Source: Shewanella acanthi
GTDB lineage: Bacteria > Pseudomonadota > Gammaproteobacteria > Enterobacterales > Shewanellaceae
DNA length: 64,000 bases
Direction of reading: 5' to 3'
Assembly (NCBI RefSeq): GCF_019457475.1
Contig: NZ_CP080413.1
Location: forward strand, 3,844,001 to 3,908,000
Both the position numbers and the translations under genes were made by a program. How positions within the stretch are numbered: the first letter of the stretch is position 1; every line of letters begins with the position of its first letter. The notes beneath the pieces were generated by a model. It searched no databases and was not told the origin of the DNA. It saw only the letters and a list, made by a program, of their open reading frames with translations. Shown piece after piece: positions 1 to 8,362 of this stretch.

Positions 1-1226
1 AACAATGGCGTGAGCAAGTTATCCAACCATTATTCGAGTCAAAAACCGACATCGAGATCATGTACCGTTTAGCGGAAAAAGTGGGGATTGCCGAGCAATA
101 CACTAAACGCATCGCCAAAGAAAACGGCTTACCTGTTATCGAAGACATTACTCGCGAAATCAACCGCGGCATGTGGACCATCGGTATGACAGGTCAAAGC
201 CCTGAGCGTATCAAGTTGCACACCCAAAACTGGGGCACCTTCAGCAACAAGACGCTCGAAGCTGCTGGCGGTCCTGCGAAGGGTGAAACCTACGGTCTCC
301 CTTGGCCATGTTGGGGCACACCAGAAGCGAAACACCCTGGTACCCAAATTCTGTATAACCAATCAAAACACGTTAAAGACGGTGGTGGTAACTTCCGCGC
401 CCGTTATGGTGTGGAATACAACGGTAAAAACCTACTGGCCGAAGGCTCTTTCTCTAAGGGCGCTGAAATCCAAGACGGTTACCCAGAATTCTCTGACAAA
501 CTGCTCAAGCAACTCGGTTGGTGGGATGAACTGACTGCGGAAGAAAAAGCCGAAGCGGAAGGTAAAAACTGGAAGACTGACTTATCGGGCGGTATCGTTC
601 GCGTGGCAATCAAGCACGGTTGTATTCCATTTGGTAACGCTAAAGCCCGTTGTATCGTTTGGACTTTCCCAGACCAAGTACCAGTTCACCGCGAGCCGTT
701 ATACACAGCCCGTCGTGACTTAGTGGCTAAGTACCCAACCTACGACGATATGCAAGTGCACCGTCTACCCACGCTGTACAAGTCTATTCAAGAAAAAGAC
801 ATGAGCGGCAAGTACCCATTAGTACTGACCTCTGGTCGTCTAGTTGAGTACGAAGGTGGTGGTGAAGAATCTCGTTCTAACCCATGGCTAGCTGAGCTTC
901 AACAGGAAATGTTTGTTGAAATCAACCCAGCGGACGCAGCCGATCGCGGTATCCGCAATGGCGAAAACGTCTGGTTAGAGGGCGCCGAAGGTGGCCGCAT
1001 TAAAGTTCAAGCCTTAGTAACGCCACGCGTTAAACCGGGTGTGACCTTTATGCCATACCACTTTGCTGGTGTGATGCACGGTGAAAGCTTAGCGCCTAAC
1101 TATCCTGAGGGCACTGTGCCTTACGTTATCGGTGAATCCGCTAACACGGCACTGACCTATGGTTATGACCCTGTGACTCAAATGCAGGAAACCAAAGCGT
1201 CGCTCTGTCAGATCGTTAAAGCGTAA
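1..1226 (+). CDS. fdhA: Formate dehydrogenase catalytic subunit, C-terminal part (left end cut off)
   Basis: The reading frame is open from base 3 and continues beyond the window, so the N-terminal iron-sulfur and active-site parts are missing and the Cys/Sec residue cannot be checked. The visible ~408 residues are the end of a molybdopterin oxidoreductase. They include the C-terminal dinucleotide-binding domain, with features such as SGRLVEYEGGGEESRSNPWL, a stretch typical of this subunit, and a late GVMHGESLAPNYPEG segment. The enzyme oxidises formate to CO2 in the periplasm and passes electrons to the iron-sulfur subunit encoded 29 bases downstream. The order fdhA-fdhB-fdhC and the spacing indicate one operon. 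Identity as formate dehydrogenase rests mostly on this gene order and remembered family sequence; another molybdopterin oxidoreductase is unlikely. Confidence 0.9.
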   Translation, partial: QWREQVIQPLFESKTDIEIMYRLAEKVGIAEQYTKRIAKENGLPVIEDITREINRGMWTIGMTGQSPERIKLHTQNWGTFSNKTLEAAGGPAKGETYGLPWPCWGTPEAKHPGTQILYNQSKHVKDGGGNFRARYGVEYNGKNLLAEGSFSKGAEIQDGYPEFSDKLLKQLGWWDELTAEEKAEAEGKNWKTDLSGGIVRVAIKHGCIPFGNAKARCIVWTFPDQVPVHREPLYTARRDLVAKYPTYDDMQVHRLPTLYKSIQEKDMSGKYPLVLTSGRLVEYEGGGEESRSNPWLAELQQEMFVEINPADAADRGIRNGENVWLEGAEGGRIKVQALVTPRVKPGVTFMPYHFAGVMHGESLAPNYPEGTVPYVIGESANTALTYGYDPVTQMQETKASLCQIVKA

Positions 1227-1255
1227 GTGCAGCTTAAGCTAGGAGAATTGCCACT

Positions 1256-1825
1256 ATGGCTACAATGAAATTTTTGTGTGACACCAAGCGCTGCATCGAA
1301 TGTAACGGCTGTGTCACTGCATGTAAAAACGAAAACGACTCCGCTCTCGAGTGGGGAATTCAACGTCGCCGCGTAGTCACCATCAACGATGGTCAACCCG
1401 GTGAAGCCTCAATCTCTGTTGCATGTATGCATTGCTCGGACGCGCCATGTATGGCGGTTTGCCCTGCAAATTGCTTCTACAAAACAGACGATGGCATTGT
1501 GTTGCACGACAAAGATGCCTGTATTGGCTGTGGTTACTGTCTATATGCTTGCCCGTTTGGCGCGCCGCAGTTTCCGAAAAAAGGTGCCTTTGGTAGCCGC
1601 GGTAAGATGGACAAATGTACCTTCTGTGCCGGCGGTCCTGAAGAAAACCACTCTGAGGCTGAGCGCGTGAAATACGGTGCTAACCGTATTGCCGAAGGCA
1701 AACTACCAATGTGTGCAGAGCTCTGTGCCACTAAAGCCCTGTTAGCGGGCGATGCCGAAGTTGTATCGAGCATCTTCCGCGAGCGTGTGGCTTACCGTGG
1801 TGCTAAAAACGCGGCTTGGAATTAA
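1256..1825 (+). CDS. fdhB: Formate dehydrogenase iron-sulfur subunit
   Basis: This 189-residue ferredoxin-like protein has four cysteine clusters arranged for four [4Fe-4S] centres: CDTKRCIECNGCVTAC near the N-terminus, CMHCSDAPCMAVCPANC around residues 57-73, CIGCGYCLYACP around 88-99, and CTFC with a later CAELC in the last third. It carries electrons from FdhA to the cytochrome b subunit. No signal peptide or membrane anchor is visible, so export would be by hitchhiking with FdhA, as known for this family. The start ATG at 1256 has an AGGAG ribosome binding site at 1240-1244. A 71-base gap with a strong hairpin separates it from fdhC. Confidence 0.93.
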   Translation: MATMKFLCDTKRCIECNGCVTACKNENDSALEWGIQRRRVVTINDGQPGEASISVACMHCSDAPCMAVCPANCFYKTDDGIVLHDKDACIGCGYCLYACPFGAPQFPKKGAFGSRGKMDKCTFCAGGPEENHSEAERVKYGANRIAEGKLPMCAELCATKALLAGDAEVVSSIFRERVAYRGAKNAAWN

Positions 1826-1850
1826 TTCAGGTCACAGGATCTGTCCACAG

Positions 1851-1884
1851 ACTTAGTGGTGTCTCCTCGCAGACACCACTAAGT
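1851..1884 (+). promoter_or_regulatory. Perfect 14-bp inverted repeat between fdhB and fdhC
   Basis: The arms ACTTAGTGGTGTCT (1851-1864) and AGACACCACTAAGT (1871-1884) are exact reverse complements with a 6-base loop. The second arm ends directly before the purine-rich fdhC ribosome binding site (GAGAGAGG, 1885-1892). No U-run follows, so it is not a typical terminator. An RNA stem here could limit readthrough, protect the upstream mRNA from 3' exonucleases, or tune fdhC translation. A protein operator is also possible. The pairing is seen directly; the role is inference. Confidence 0.7.
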
Positions 1885-1896
1885 GAGAGAGGATGT

Positions 1897-2883
1897 ATGA
1901 TGAACAAATGGTTCAAACACATAGGTGTTGCCATTGCACTGTTTTTCAGTGCGGTGTGCCTCGCCAATGGTGGTGATGGACAGGCGACCCAACCGCAGGC
2001 GACCGATGCGCAAATTTGGTCACAGCTGAAGGATGGCGCCACGGGATACACCACATCCCAAAGCGAGTTCCATGCACAAGCGATCAATACCTATGATCTG
2101 CGTGTGTTAGAACTGCGAAGCGACCTATTAGCACCGGCATTAATGGCGGCGCTATTTGGCATGATCATTATCTTTGTTCTGTTTATCAAGGTGAACGGCA
2201 TCTCTAAGCTGCACCATGGATTTTCAGGCAAGTTAGTGTATCGCTGGTCGAAGTTCGACGTGTCAATCCACTGGTTAGGTGCAATCCCCTGCTTAATGCT
2301 GATTTTAACGGGTCTAACTTTACTAGCGGGTCGCTTTTTCTTCCAACCTTGGCTTAGCGAAGGGATCTGGGAAGCCATCGTCTATGGCGCTAAGCAAATC
2401 CACGATGTGATGGCTATTCCATTTATGATCGGCTGGGCATTGATGACAGTGTTATGGGCTAAGAACCAACTGCCAAAGATGTACGATCTAAAATGGTTCC
2501 TCGTTGTCGGTGGTTACATTAACTTTGGCCCCTTCAAAGGTAAGCACCCTGACGCAGGTTTTGCTAACGCAGGTGAGAAAATGTGGTTCTGGGCCTTCGC
2601 CCTGTTTGGATTAGTGATTTCAGCCTCGGGCATGCTGTTACTATTTCCAAATCTTTTCGAACCAAGCCGCACCCTAAGCTTAATCGCGCTGGTATTACAC
2701 TCAATCAGTGCCATCGTGATCTGTGCCTTCTCTATCGTGCATATCTTCATGGCAACGGTCATGTCTGAAGGGGGGATGGAGTGTATGGTGTCTGGCTACT
2801 GCGATGAAAACTGGGCAACCCAACACCATAACCTGTGGTACGACGAAATTAAGGCCAACGGTACGTTGAAGTACAAAGAGTAA
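1897..2883 (+). CDS. fdhC: Formate dehydrogenase cytochrome b556 subunit
   Basis: The protein (about 328 residues) is the membrane diheme cytochrome b that takes electrons from FdhB and reduces quinone. An N-terminal signal-like segment (VAIALFFSAVCLANG) is followed by a periplasmic stretch and about four membrane helices. Candidate heme-ligand histidines lie in the VSIHWLG, KQIHDVMA, VLHSIS and SIVHIFMA segments. An upstream in-frame start at 1816 would overlap fdhB and has no ribosome binding site. The tandem ATGs at 1897 and 1900 follow GAGAGAGG, so translation starts there. The N-terminal extension before the first helix is longer than in E. coli FdoI/FdnI, which is usual for the FdhC type. 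Confidence 0.9.
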   Translation: MMNKWFKHIGVAIALFFSAVCLANGGDGQATQPQATDAQIWSQLKDGATGYTTSQSEFHAQAINTYDLRVLELRSDLLAPALMAALFGMIIIFVLFIKVNGISKLHHGFSGKLVYRWSKFDVSIHWLGAIPCLMLILTGLTLLAGRFFFQPWLSEGIWEAIVYGAKQIHDVMAIPFMIGWALMTVLWAKNQLPKMYDLKWFLVVGGYINFGPFKGKHPDAGFANAGEKMWFWAFALFGLVISASGMLLLFPNLFEPSRTLSLIALVLHSISAIVICAFSIVHIFMATVMSEGGMECMVSGYCDENWATQHHNLWYDEIKANGTLKYKE

Positions 2884-2930
2884 GTCTTAGCCTGATTGCA
2901 ATTCTGCGATGAATTAGCAATCGTCATATC

Positions 2931-2966
2931 AACACCCCGCAGAAATATTCCGCGGGGTGTTTTTTA
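2931..2966 (+). terminator. Rho-independent terminator of the fdh operon
   Basis: The arms AACACCCCGC (2931-2940) and GCGGGGTGTT (2952-2961) form a perfect 10-bp stem with an 11-base loop, followed by a T-run to about 2966. It lies 48 bases after the fdhC stop codon. Confidence 0.92.
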
Positions 2967-3210
2967 TTAGTTCTATCACGCTATCACCACCGACTATCTT
3001 GCACCGCTAGCTGTAAACAAATCTGCATTCGCATTCACTAAAATATGATCGGCTTAACAAAATGCGGCCATCTTCCCTGTTAGGAAACCGTAACTTGTAG
3101 CCAGTTCACGTTTTGATTACTCCATTCGGGGTAGTCTGAATGCGCTAGATGGTCGTGAATTACCAAAAAAATTCGGGATTTACGATTAGCACTCACAGAT
3201 AGGAATCCTT
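2967..3210. other. Intergenic region upstream of the HemN-like gene
   Basis: Together with the fdh terminator this is a 327-base stretch without a gene. I see no open frame with a ribosome binding site. It should hold the promoter of the HemN-like gene, but no convincing -35/-10 pair or FNR/CRP palindrome stands out. The only clear element is the weak AGGAAT motif before the start at 3211. Confidence 0.5.
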
Positions 3211-4548
3211 ATGTCATCCATTATCCAAACGCTAGACAACGCAATCGTGACACCTTACCAGGCGAATATTACTGTCCCTAATTGGATGCTAAGTTCGATG
3301 GAACGGGTCATGCAGTACTATGTCGATAAGAACCTGCGTCTGGATACTCTGTCTGCCGATATCATGCCTGCGCCTGTCGAAGGCAAAAAGTACATGCTGT
3401 ATGCCCATATTCCCTTCTGTCATACCCTGTGCTCTTACTGCACCTTCCACCGTTTTATGTTTAAGGAAGACAAGGCACGCGCCTACTTTGTCTCCCTACG
3501 TAAGGAGATGGAAATGGTCAAAGCCTTAGGCTATGACTTTGAATCTATGTACATCGGTGGTGGTACTACTACGGTATTAGAGGATGAACTCGCCCGTACC
3601 ATTGAGCATGCGAAGACCCTTTTTCCTAGCATTAAAGAAGTCTCCTGCGAGTCAGATCCGCAACATTTAGACAGCCCAGGCTTTAAGCAACTTAAGGGCT
3701 TAGTCGACCGTATGTCGATTGGTGTGCAGAGCTTTAACGACGATATTTTAAAAATGACCGACCGCCTCGAAAAGTTCGGTACAGGTCAGCAAACCTTCGA
3801 CAAAATCATGGCTGCCAAGGAGCTGTTCCCGATTATCAACGTCGACCTGATTTTTGGTTTCCGTGGCCAGACCGATGAAGTAATCCAACACGATCTAGAC
3901 ATGGCATCGCGCTTAGATCCAAGACAAATCACCACTTATCCGTTGATGATCACCCATCAAACCCGTAAAAGCGTTAAGGGTAAGTTAGCCGCGCCACACG
4001 CCGATATGGCCAATCAATATCGCCAAATCTTGAATCGCTTAAATGGTCAATATAATCAATTATCAGCCTGGGCATTTGGTAAAGCGAATGATGAAGGCTT
4101 CGATGAATACGTTATCGATTACGATGAGTATTTAGGGGTAGGTTCTGGCTCGTTTAGCTTCTTAAATGACACTTTGCATGTAAACACTTTCTCGCTGCGT
4201 AAATACCAAGAGCGTATCGCCGCGGGCAAAATGGGGGTCGAGCAGCAAAAACATTACAGCAAAAAAGATGTGATGCAGTATCGCTTCCTACTCGGAATGT
4301 TCTCGGGTCGCTTATCACGTAAATATTTCCGCGACACCTTTGGGGTAAACTTAGACACGACTCTGTTTAAGGAAATGACCTCAATGAAGTTAATCGGAGC
4401 CATCAAAAATGACCCGAACAATCCGGATGATCTCATCGTTACCGATAACGGCAAGATGATGGGGCTGTTGATGATGAAAGAGTTTTATGCTGGAATGGAC
4501 AATGTCCGCGCCCAATTACGTAAACCACTCAAACCCTGCGATATGTGA
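3211..4548 (+). CDS. HemN/HemW-like radical SAM protein
   Basis: The 445-residue protein has the radical SAM signature C70-x3-C74-x2-C77 (HTLCSYC), followed by a GGGTTT segment that fits the SAM-binding glycine motif. The C-terminal third (about 330-440) resembles the HemN C-terminal domain. Family members include oxygen-independent coproporphyrinogen III oxidase (HemN), the heme chaperone HemW, and heme-utilisation proteins such as HutW. Sequence alone does not separate these roles. The CX3CX2C spacing with a following Phe-His (CTFHRF) fits HemN/HemW rather than other radical SAM families. It forms a single-gene unit with its own terminator. Its place beside formate dehydrogenase may mean anaerobic use, but that is inference. 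Confidence 0.85.
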   Translation: MSSIIQTLDNAIVTPYQANITVPNWMLSSMERVMQYYVDKNLRLDTLSADIMPAPVEGKKYMLYAHIPFCHTLCSYCTFHRFMFKEDKARAYFVSLRKEMEMVKALGYDFESMYIGGGTTTVLEDELARTIEHAKTLFPSIKEVSCESDPQHLDSPGFKQLKGLVDRMSIGVQSFNDDILKMTDRLEKFGTGQQTFDKIMAAKELFPIINVDLIFGFRGQTDEVIQHDLDMASRLDPRQITTYPLMITHQTRKSVKGKLAAPHADMANQYRQILNRLNGQYNQLSAWAFGKANDEGFDEYVIDYDEYLGVGSGSFSFLNDTLHVNTFSLRKYQERIAAGKMGVEQQKHYSKKDVMQYRFLLGMFSGRLSRKYFRDTFGVNLDTTLFKEMTSMKLIGAIKNDPNNPDDLIVTDNGKMMGLLMMKEFYAGMDNVRAQLRKPLKPCDM

Positions 4549-4561
4549 TCTCGATTCGCAC

Positions 4562-4585
4562 AAAGGCCCTTCAGGGCCTTTTTTG
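4562..4585 (+). terminator. Rho-independent terminator after the HemN-like gene
   Basis: AAAGGCCCT (4562-4570) pairs with AGGGCCTTT (4573-4581) and is followed by further T residues. The nominal loop is 2 bases, so the innermost pair probably opens in the RNA. It lies 13 bases after the stop codon. Confidence 0.88.
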
Positions 4586-4723
4586 TATTTGCTTAATTAC
4601 CTCCGCTTAAGTCACGAGGTCAAACTAACCTAAACACGCCACCAGCATGGCCGAGGACGTTTCATTTCACTCAAAAGCTAGGCTATGATGCTGGCATACT
4701 CAAATGAATAAAGCTGTAAGCTA

Positions 4724-5587
4724 ATGAAAAATGTGGCCTTAGTGTTAGAGGGTGGTGGCTTAAGGGCAATTTATACCGCGGGGATTTTAGATGCCTTTTT
4801 ACAGCGGTCATTGTACTTCCCGTATGTAATTGGCGTCTCTGCTGGCGCAATTTATCCCGCTTCCTATATTTCACGACAATGCGGTCGAAATCTTAACATT
4901 CAGCAGCATTACCTCAACGATAAGCGTTATATGGGGATGCGTCACTGGCTTAAGACTGGCAACTACGTTAATACCGACTTTACTTTTCGCCGCATGGCGC
5001 ACGAGCTGATACCCTATGATTTTGAAACCTTTTTAAACAGCGGCAGCGAGTTTAAGGTGGGCGCCTTCAATTGCCACACAGGCAAAACCGATTATTTCGG
5101 CATGGCCGATTTTCAAGATCACGACAAACTGCTCGATGTACTGATAGCTTCCTCCAGCCTACCCTTTATGGCAAAACCATACCCAATCAATCATCAGCCC
5201 TATCTCGATGGCGGCATTGCCGATCCCATTCCCGTAAAGCAAGCATTGCAGGATGGATATACTCGCCAAGTGGTTATTTTGACTCAGGATAGGCACTACC
5301 AAAAATCGCCAATGAAGATGCAGTGGCTCGCCCGTAGAACCTATCGCAATTATCCCGCCGTGGCAAAGGCCTTAAGCGAGCGTCATCAAATATATAACCA
5401 ATCCCTATTCGAGCTTAATCAAAGCGTCGAAAGTGGTAATAGCTTTGTTATCCGCCCTGCTGAGCCGCTCCATTTATCGAGGCTCGACCGCAACATCGAC
5501 AAAGTCACTGCGGTCTATCAGCAGGGGCTAAGCGACGGCAATAACATTATGCCAGCGCTGCTGGCTTGGCTTGCAGCGGGTGAGTAA
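4724..5587 (+). CDS. Patatin-like phospholipase family protein (YjjU-like)
   Basis: This 287-residue protein carries all parts of the patatin Ser-Asp dyad. These are the oxyanion-hole motif GGGLRA at residues 10-15, the nucleophile elbow G37-V-S39-A-G41, and the DGG motif with D162 (LDGGIADP). Members are serine acyl hydrolases acting on membrane lipids. The length and the absence of a signal peptide or membrane helix fit the cytoplasmic YjjU type of E. coli, whose substrate I cannot state with confidence. The start ATG at 4724 lies 25 residues before the Ser motif region, as expected. It is followed at 86 bases by trmL on the same strand. No terminator separates them. Confidence 0.88.
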   Translation: MKNVALVLEGGGLRAIYTAGILDAFLQRSLYFPYVIGVSAGAIYPASYISRQCGRNLNIQQHYLNDKRYMGMRHWLKTGNYVNTDFTFRRMAHELIPYDFETFLNSGSEFKVGAFNCHTGKTDYFGMADFQDHDKLLDVLIASSSLPFMAKPYPINHQPYLDGGIADPIPVKQALQDGYTRQVVILTQDRHYQKSPMKMQWLARRTYRNYPAVAKALSERHQIYNQSLFELNQSVESGNSFVIRPAEPLHLSRLDRNIDKVTAVYQQGLSDGNNIMPALLAWLAAGE

Positions 5588-5673
5588 TGCACCTTTAATC
5601 CTCCTGCACTCAACGCTGCACTCAAACGCAGTTTGCCGTATAATCAGGCGTCATTTTTTACAGGCGGGCAAGT

Positions 5674-6138
5674 ATGTTCCATATCGCACTCTATGAGCCA
5701 GAAATCGCACCCAACACGGGTAATATCATTCGCCTCTGCGCTAACAGCGGCTGTCAGCTTCACCTAATTGAACCACTTGGATTTGATTTTGAAGAGAAAA
5801 AGCTGCGTAGAGCCGGCTTGGACTATGCCGACTTAACCAATGTAACGCGCCATAAAAACTTCGAGGCTTTCCTCGAAGCCATGGCGGGCAAACGCATCAT
5901 GGCCTGTACCACTAAGGGAAGTCGTCCGCACACTGAGCTCAGTTTTGCCAAGGACGATGTATTGTTATTTGGCCCAGAAACCCGCGGCCTACCAATGGAT
6001 ATTATCGAGTCGATTCCGACCGAGCAGCGTTTACGCATTCCTATGGCTGCCACTAGCCGCAGCCTGAACCTGTCAAATGCGGTGGCCATTATTAGCTACG
6101 AAGCTTGGCGTCAGTTAGGTTTTGAAGGCGCACGATAA
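5674..6138 (+). CDS. trmL: tRNA (cytidine/uridine-34 2'-O)-methyltransferase TrmL
   Basis: A 154-residue SPOUT methyltransferase with the minimal, single-domain length of TrmL (YibK). Diagnostic segments are the N-terminal [15 protein letters not shown], the central FGPETRGLP, and the C-terminal [10 protein letters not shown], which together form the knotted SAM-binding site. The enzyme adds a 2'-O-methyl group to the wobble base of tRNA-Leu isoacceptors. The start ATG at 5674 follows an AGGCGGGC stretch that may act as ribosome binding site. Confidence 0.95.
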   Translation: MFHIALYEPEIAPNTGNIIRLCANSGCQLHLIEPLGFDFEEKKLRRAGLDYADLTNVTRHKNFEAFLEAMAGKRIMACTTKGSRPHTELSFAKDDVLLFGPETRGLPMDIIESIPTEQRLRIPMAATSRSLNLSNAVAIISYEAWRQLGFEGAR

Positions 6139-6149
6139 AACGAATGTGC

Positions 6150-6698
6150 CTAATGAGATGGCGTTACTGGCGTCATCTCAATCCCGCGGAATAATTGGTA
6201 TCTATCAATATCATCATCCAGATATTGCATGTTCTGTGTCCATAACCAAGCATTGGGCGCTTTGGCCTCAAACAGTAATTGGATTAAGGCTTGGCGGGCA
6301 TTAATTTCGCCCTCTCCCAACAGGGAATAATCGCCGTTCTTGCGGTATAAACTAAACATTTGCTGTTTATCCGCCGACACACCATCGAAGTAGGTCAAGT
6401 GAACTTGCTCGCCCTGCGCCCTAAACCACCAAGTTTCACTGTAGGGTGCCTTAGTGCCTACACTCACCGACAGTATTAATTGGCGCTGATCCACTGAGCA
6501 CCCCCCCGTCACTGTCACCCACTTTGGACTCTCGCCCACTTTAGCGGCATTGCCTTGCCATTGGCCGACAAAATCGCTGCAGAACGTCTTGAAACTGACT
6601 TTAGCCGCGGCAGCGGGAAACATTGCCGATGCCAAGACAATCACACACAACCATTTTGGCGCTAACAAAGGGGTCCTTCTTTTTACTTTCAATGACAT
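6150..6698 (-). CDS. Exported protein of unknown function
   Basis: The start is placed at 6698 because AGGGGG lies eight bases upstream. A longer frame to 6755 has no such site. The product is about 182 residues. It begins with a basic stretch and a hydrophobic signal peptide with a likely cleavage after Ala-Ala-Ala near residue 32. The mature part has two cysteines (TFCSDFVGQW and GGCSV), several aromatic residues and no motif I recognise. It runs convergent to trmL with 11 bases between the two stop codons. Periplasmic location is inferred from the signal peptide. Confidence 0.7.
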   Translation of the reverse strand: MSLKVKRRTPLLAPKWLCVIVLASAMFPAAAAKVSFKTFCSDFVGQWQGNAAKVGESPKWVTVTGGCSVDQRQLILSVSVGTKAPYSETWWFRAQGEQVHLTYFDGVSADKQQMFSLYRKNGDYSLLGEGEINARQALIQLLFEAKAPNAWLWTQNMQYLDDDIDRYQLFRGIEMTPVTPSH

Positions 6699-6807
6699 AC
6701 CAAGCCCCCTTTTACAAAATAAGATTACCTTAGCCTTAAATGATTCGAGGTACAAATGGGATTTAATGCTCTTCGATCAGCCCCTTGTAATAACGCTGAA
6801 CAATCAA

Positions 6808-6839
6808 AAAGAGAAAAAAGCCCGCGGAATACGGGCTTT
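6808..6839 (-). terminator. Terminator of the M20 amidohydrolase gene
   Basis: On the minus strand AAAGCCCG pairs with CGGGCTTT (arms at 6832-6839 and 6817-6824) with a 7-base loop, followed by a T-rich tail running to about 6808. It lies 60 bases after the stop codon of the gene at 6900-8264. Confidence 0.88.
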
Positions 6840-6899
6840 CTGGTAACGGCCGACGAATTTTAATCAGAGGCTACTTTCAATAATGCTGCGTAGGCTTAA

Positions 6900-8264
6900 T
6901 TAAATTGCTTGCAGTGCCGTGAGAGCCACCTTGGTCATAGCTTCGACACCCACTTTTAGCGCACTTTCATCCACATAGAATGCAGGCGAATGGTTGCTCG
7001 CAGCGGTGGTTGCATCGGTTCCCTTCGGTGTCACCCCAAGGAAGAAAAACATTCCTGGTGATTGCAGTGCATAGTAGGAAAAATCCTCAGCACCCGTAAT
7101 AAGCCCTGGTTCAATCAACATCTTATCGCCAACCACGCTGGCTAGTACTGGGCGCATACTCGCCACCAATTCAGGATTATTCACCATTACTGGATAGCCC
7201 TGCTGGATTTCAGTTGTCGCCGTTGCACCCAACGTTTTAGCTGACAGTTCAGCCATCTCTGCAAGACGGACTTTGATATTGGCACGCATATCCTGATCGA
7301 AGGTACGAATAGTACCAATCAACTCCACCTCATCGGGAATGATGTTAGTGCGAATACCGCCATTTACCGCCCCAAAGCTGACCACCGCAGGCGCCTTAGT
7401 CACATCGACTTGGCGACTCACAATCGTTTGTACGTTGGTGATGATTTGCGCAGCTGCGACAATCGGATCAATCCCCACCCAAGGGCGTGAGCCATGGGTC
7501 TGACGCCCCTTTACTTTAATCGTAAAGGAGTCTTCACTTGCCATCGCAGGGCCACTACGTACACCAATCATGCCACTTGGCATACTTGAGGTGACATGCA
7601 TACCAAACACTTGGTCGGGTTTTCGCTTGGAAAACAGGCCTTCTTTTAACATTAATTCCGCGCCGCCCTCTTCGCCATCTGGCGCGCCTTCTTCTGCAGG
7701 TTGGAAAATAAACATCACATCACCAGCAAGGCTTTCTTTCACCTTTGTCAGGTTCTCGGCAACCCCCATTAACATCGCCACATGAGTATCATGACCACAA
7801 GCATGCATGACACCCACGGTTTGGCCACGGTAGGTATCGGTTGCCTTGGAGGCAAAAGGCACATCCACTACCTCTGTTACTGGCAGCGCATCCATATCGG
7901 CACGAATGGCAATCAATGGTCCTGGTTTTCCGCCCTTTAGAATGGCAACAACTCCGGTGTGAGCAACACCTGACTGCACCTCTAATCCTAAAGATTTGAG
8001 ATGCTTTTCAATCACTTTACTTGTACGAAATTCACGATTAGATAGCTCCGGGTGTTGATGCAGGTCACGGCGCCACTCGATCACCTTCTGCTCCACCTGC
8101 GCCGCCAATTTTGCCGCATCTGGCGTGGCATCTTGAACCGCTTGAGCGGAATTCGTCACCAAACCTAACGTCAGTGCCGATGCTATCAAGGATTGAGCAA
8201 AATGCTTTTTGGGTGATTTCAGAGTGTGGCTTGGAGCTTGTGTAGGTTCAGAGTGGATTGTCAT
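6900..8264 (-). CDS. Exported M20 family amidohydrolase (M20D peptidase type)
   Basis: The 454-residue protein belongs to the M20D aminoacylase/carboxypeptidase family, which removes acyl or amino-acid groups with a di-metal centre. Metal-binding segments seen are MHACGHDTH near residue 155, the EEGAPDGEEGG acidic loop, EDFSYY, and the C-terminal NHSPAF. A basic N-terminus (SPKKHFAQ) is followed by a hydrophobic stretch ending in SAQA, which fits a Sec signal peptide, so the enzyme is likely periplasmic or secreted. The start ATG at 8264 has an AGGC site upstream. It is a single-gene unit. The substrate cannot be told from sequence; hippurate-like or N-acyl amino acids are usual for the family. 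Confidence 0.9.
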   Translation of the reverse strand: MTIHSEPTQAPSHTLKSPKKHFAQSLIASALTLGLVTNSAQAVQDATPDAAKLAAQVEQKVIEWRRDLHQHPELSNREFRTSKVIEKHLKSLGLEVQSGVAHTGVVAILKGGKPGPLIAIRADMDALPVTEVVDVPFASKATDTYRGQTVGVMHACGHDTHVAMLMGVAENLTKVKESLAGDVMFIFQPAEEGAPDGEEGGAELMLKEGLFSKRKPDQVFGMHVTSSMPSGMIGVRSGPAMASEDSFTIKVKGRQTHGSRPWVGIDPIVAAAQIITNVQTIVSRQVDVTKAPAVVSFGAVNGGIRTNIIPDEVELIGTIRTFDQDMRANIKVRLAEMAELSAKTLGATATTEIQQGYPVMVNNPELVASMRPVLASVVGDKMLIEPGLITGAEDFSYYALQSPGMFFFLGVTPKGTDATTAASNHSPAFYVDESALKVGVEAMTKVALTALQAI

Positions 8265-8362
8265 GGTGCAGCCTATTGTTGTTATTTATCAGACTCCTAA
8301 CCTACACGCTTCACAGAAAAATGTTAATAAATTTAGTAAATCGATTGCGGGGGCTAATAGTG

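Noticed and set aside
4683..4874. Minus-strand small frame at the start of the patatin-like gene
   Set aside because: It is antisense to a clear coding region with intact catalytic motifs and has no supporting signal.
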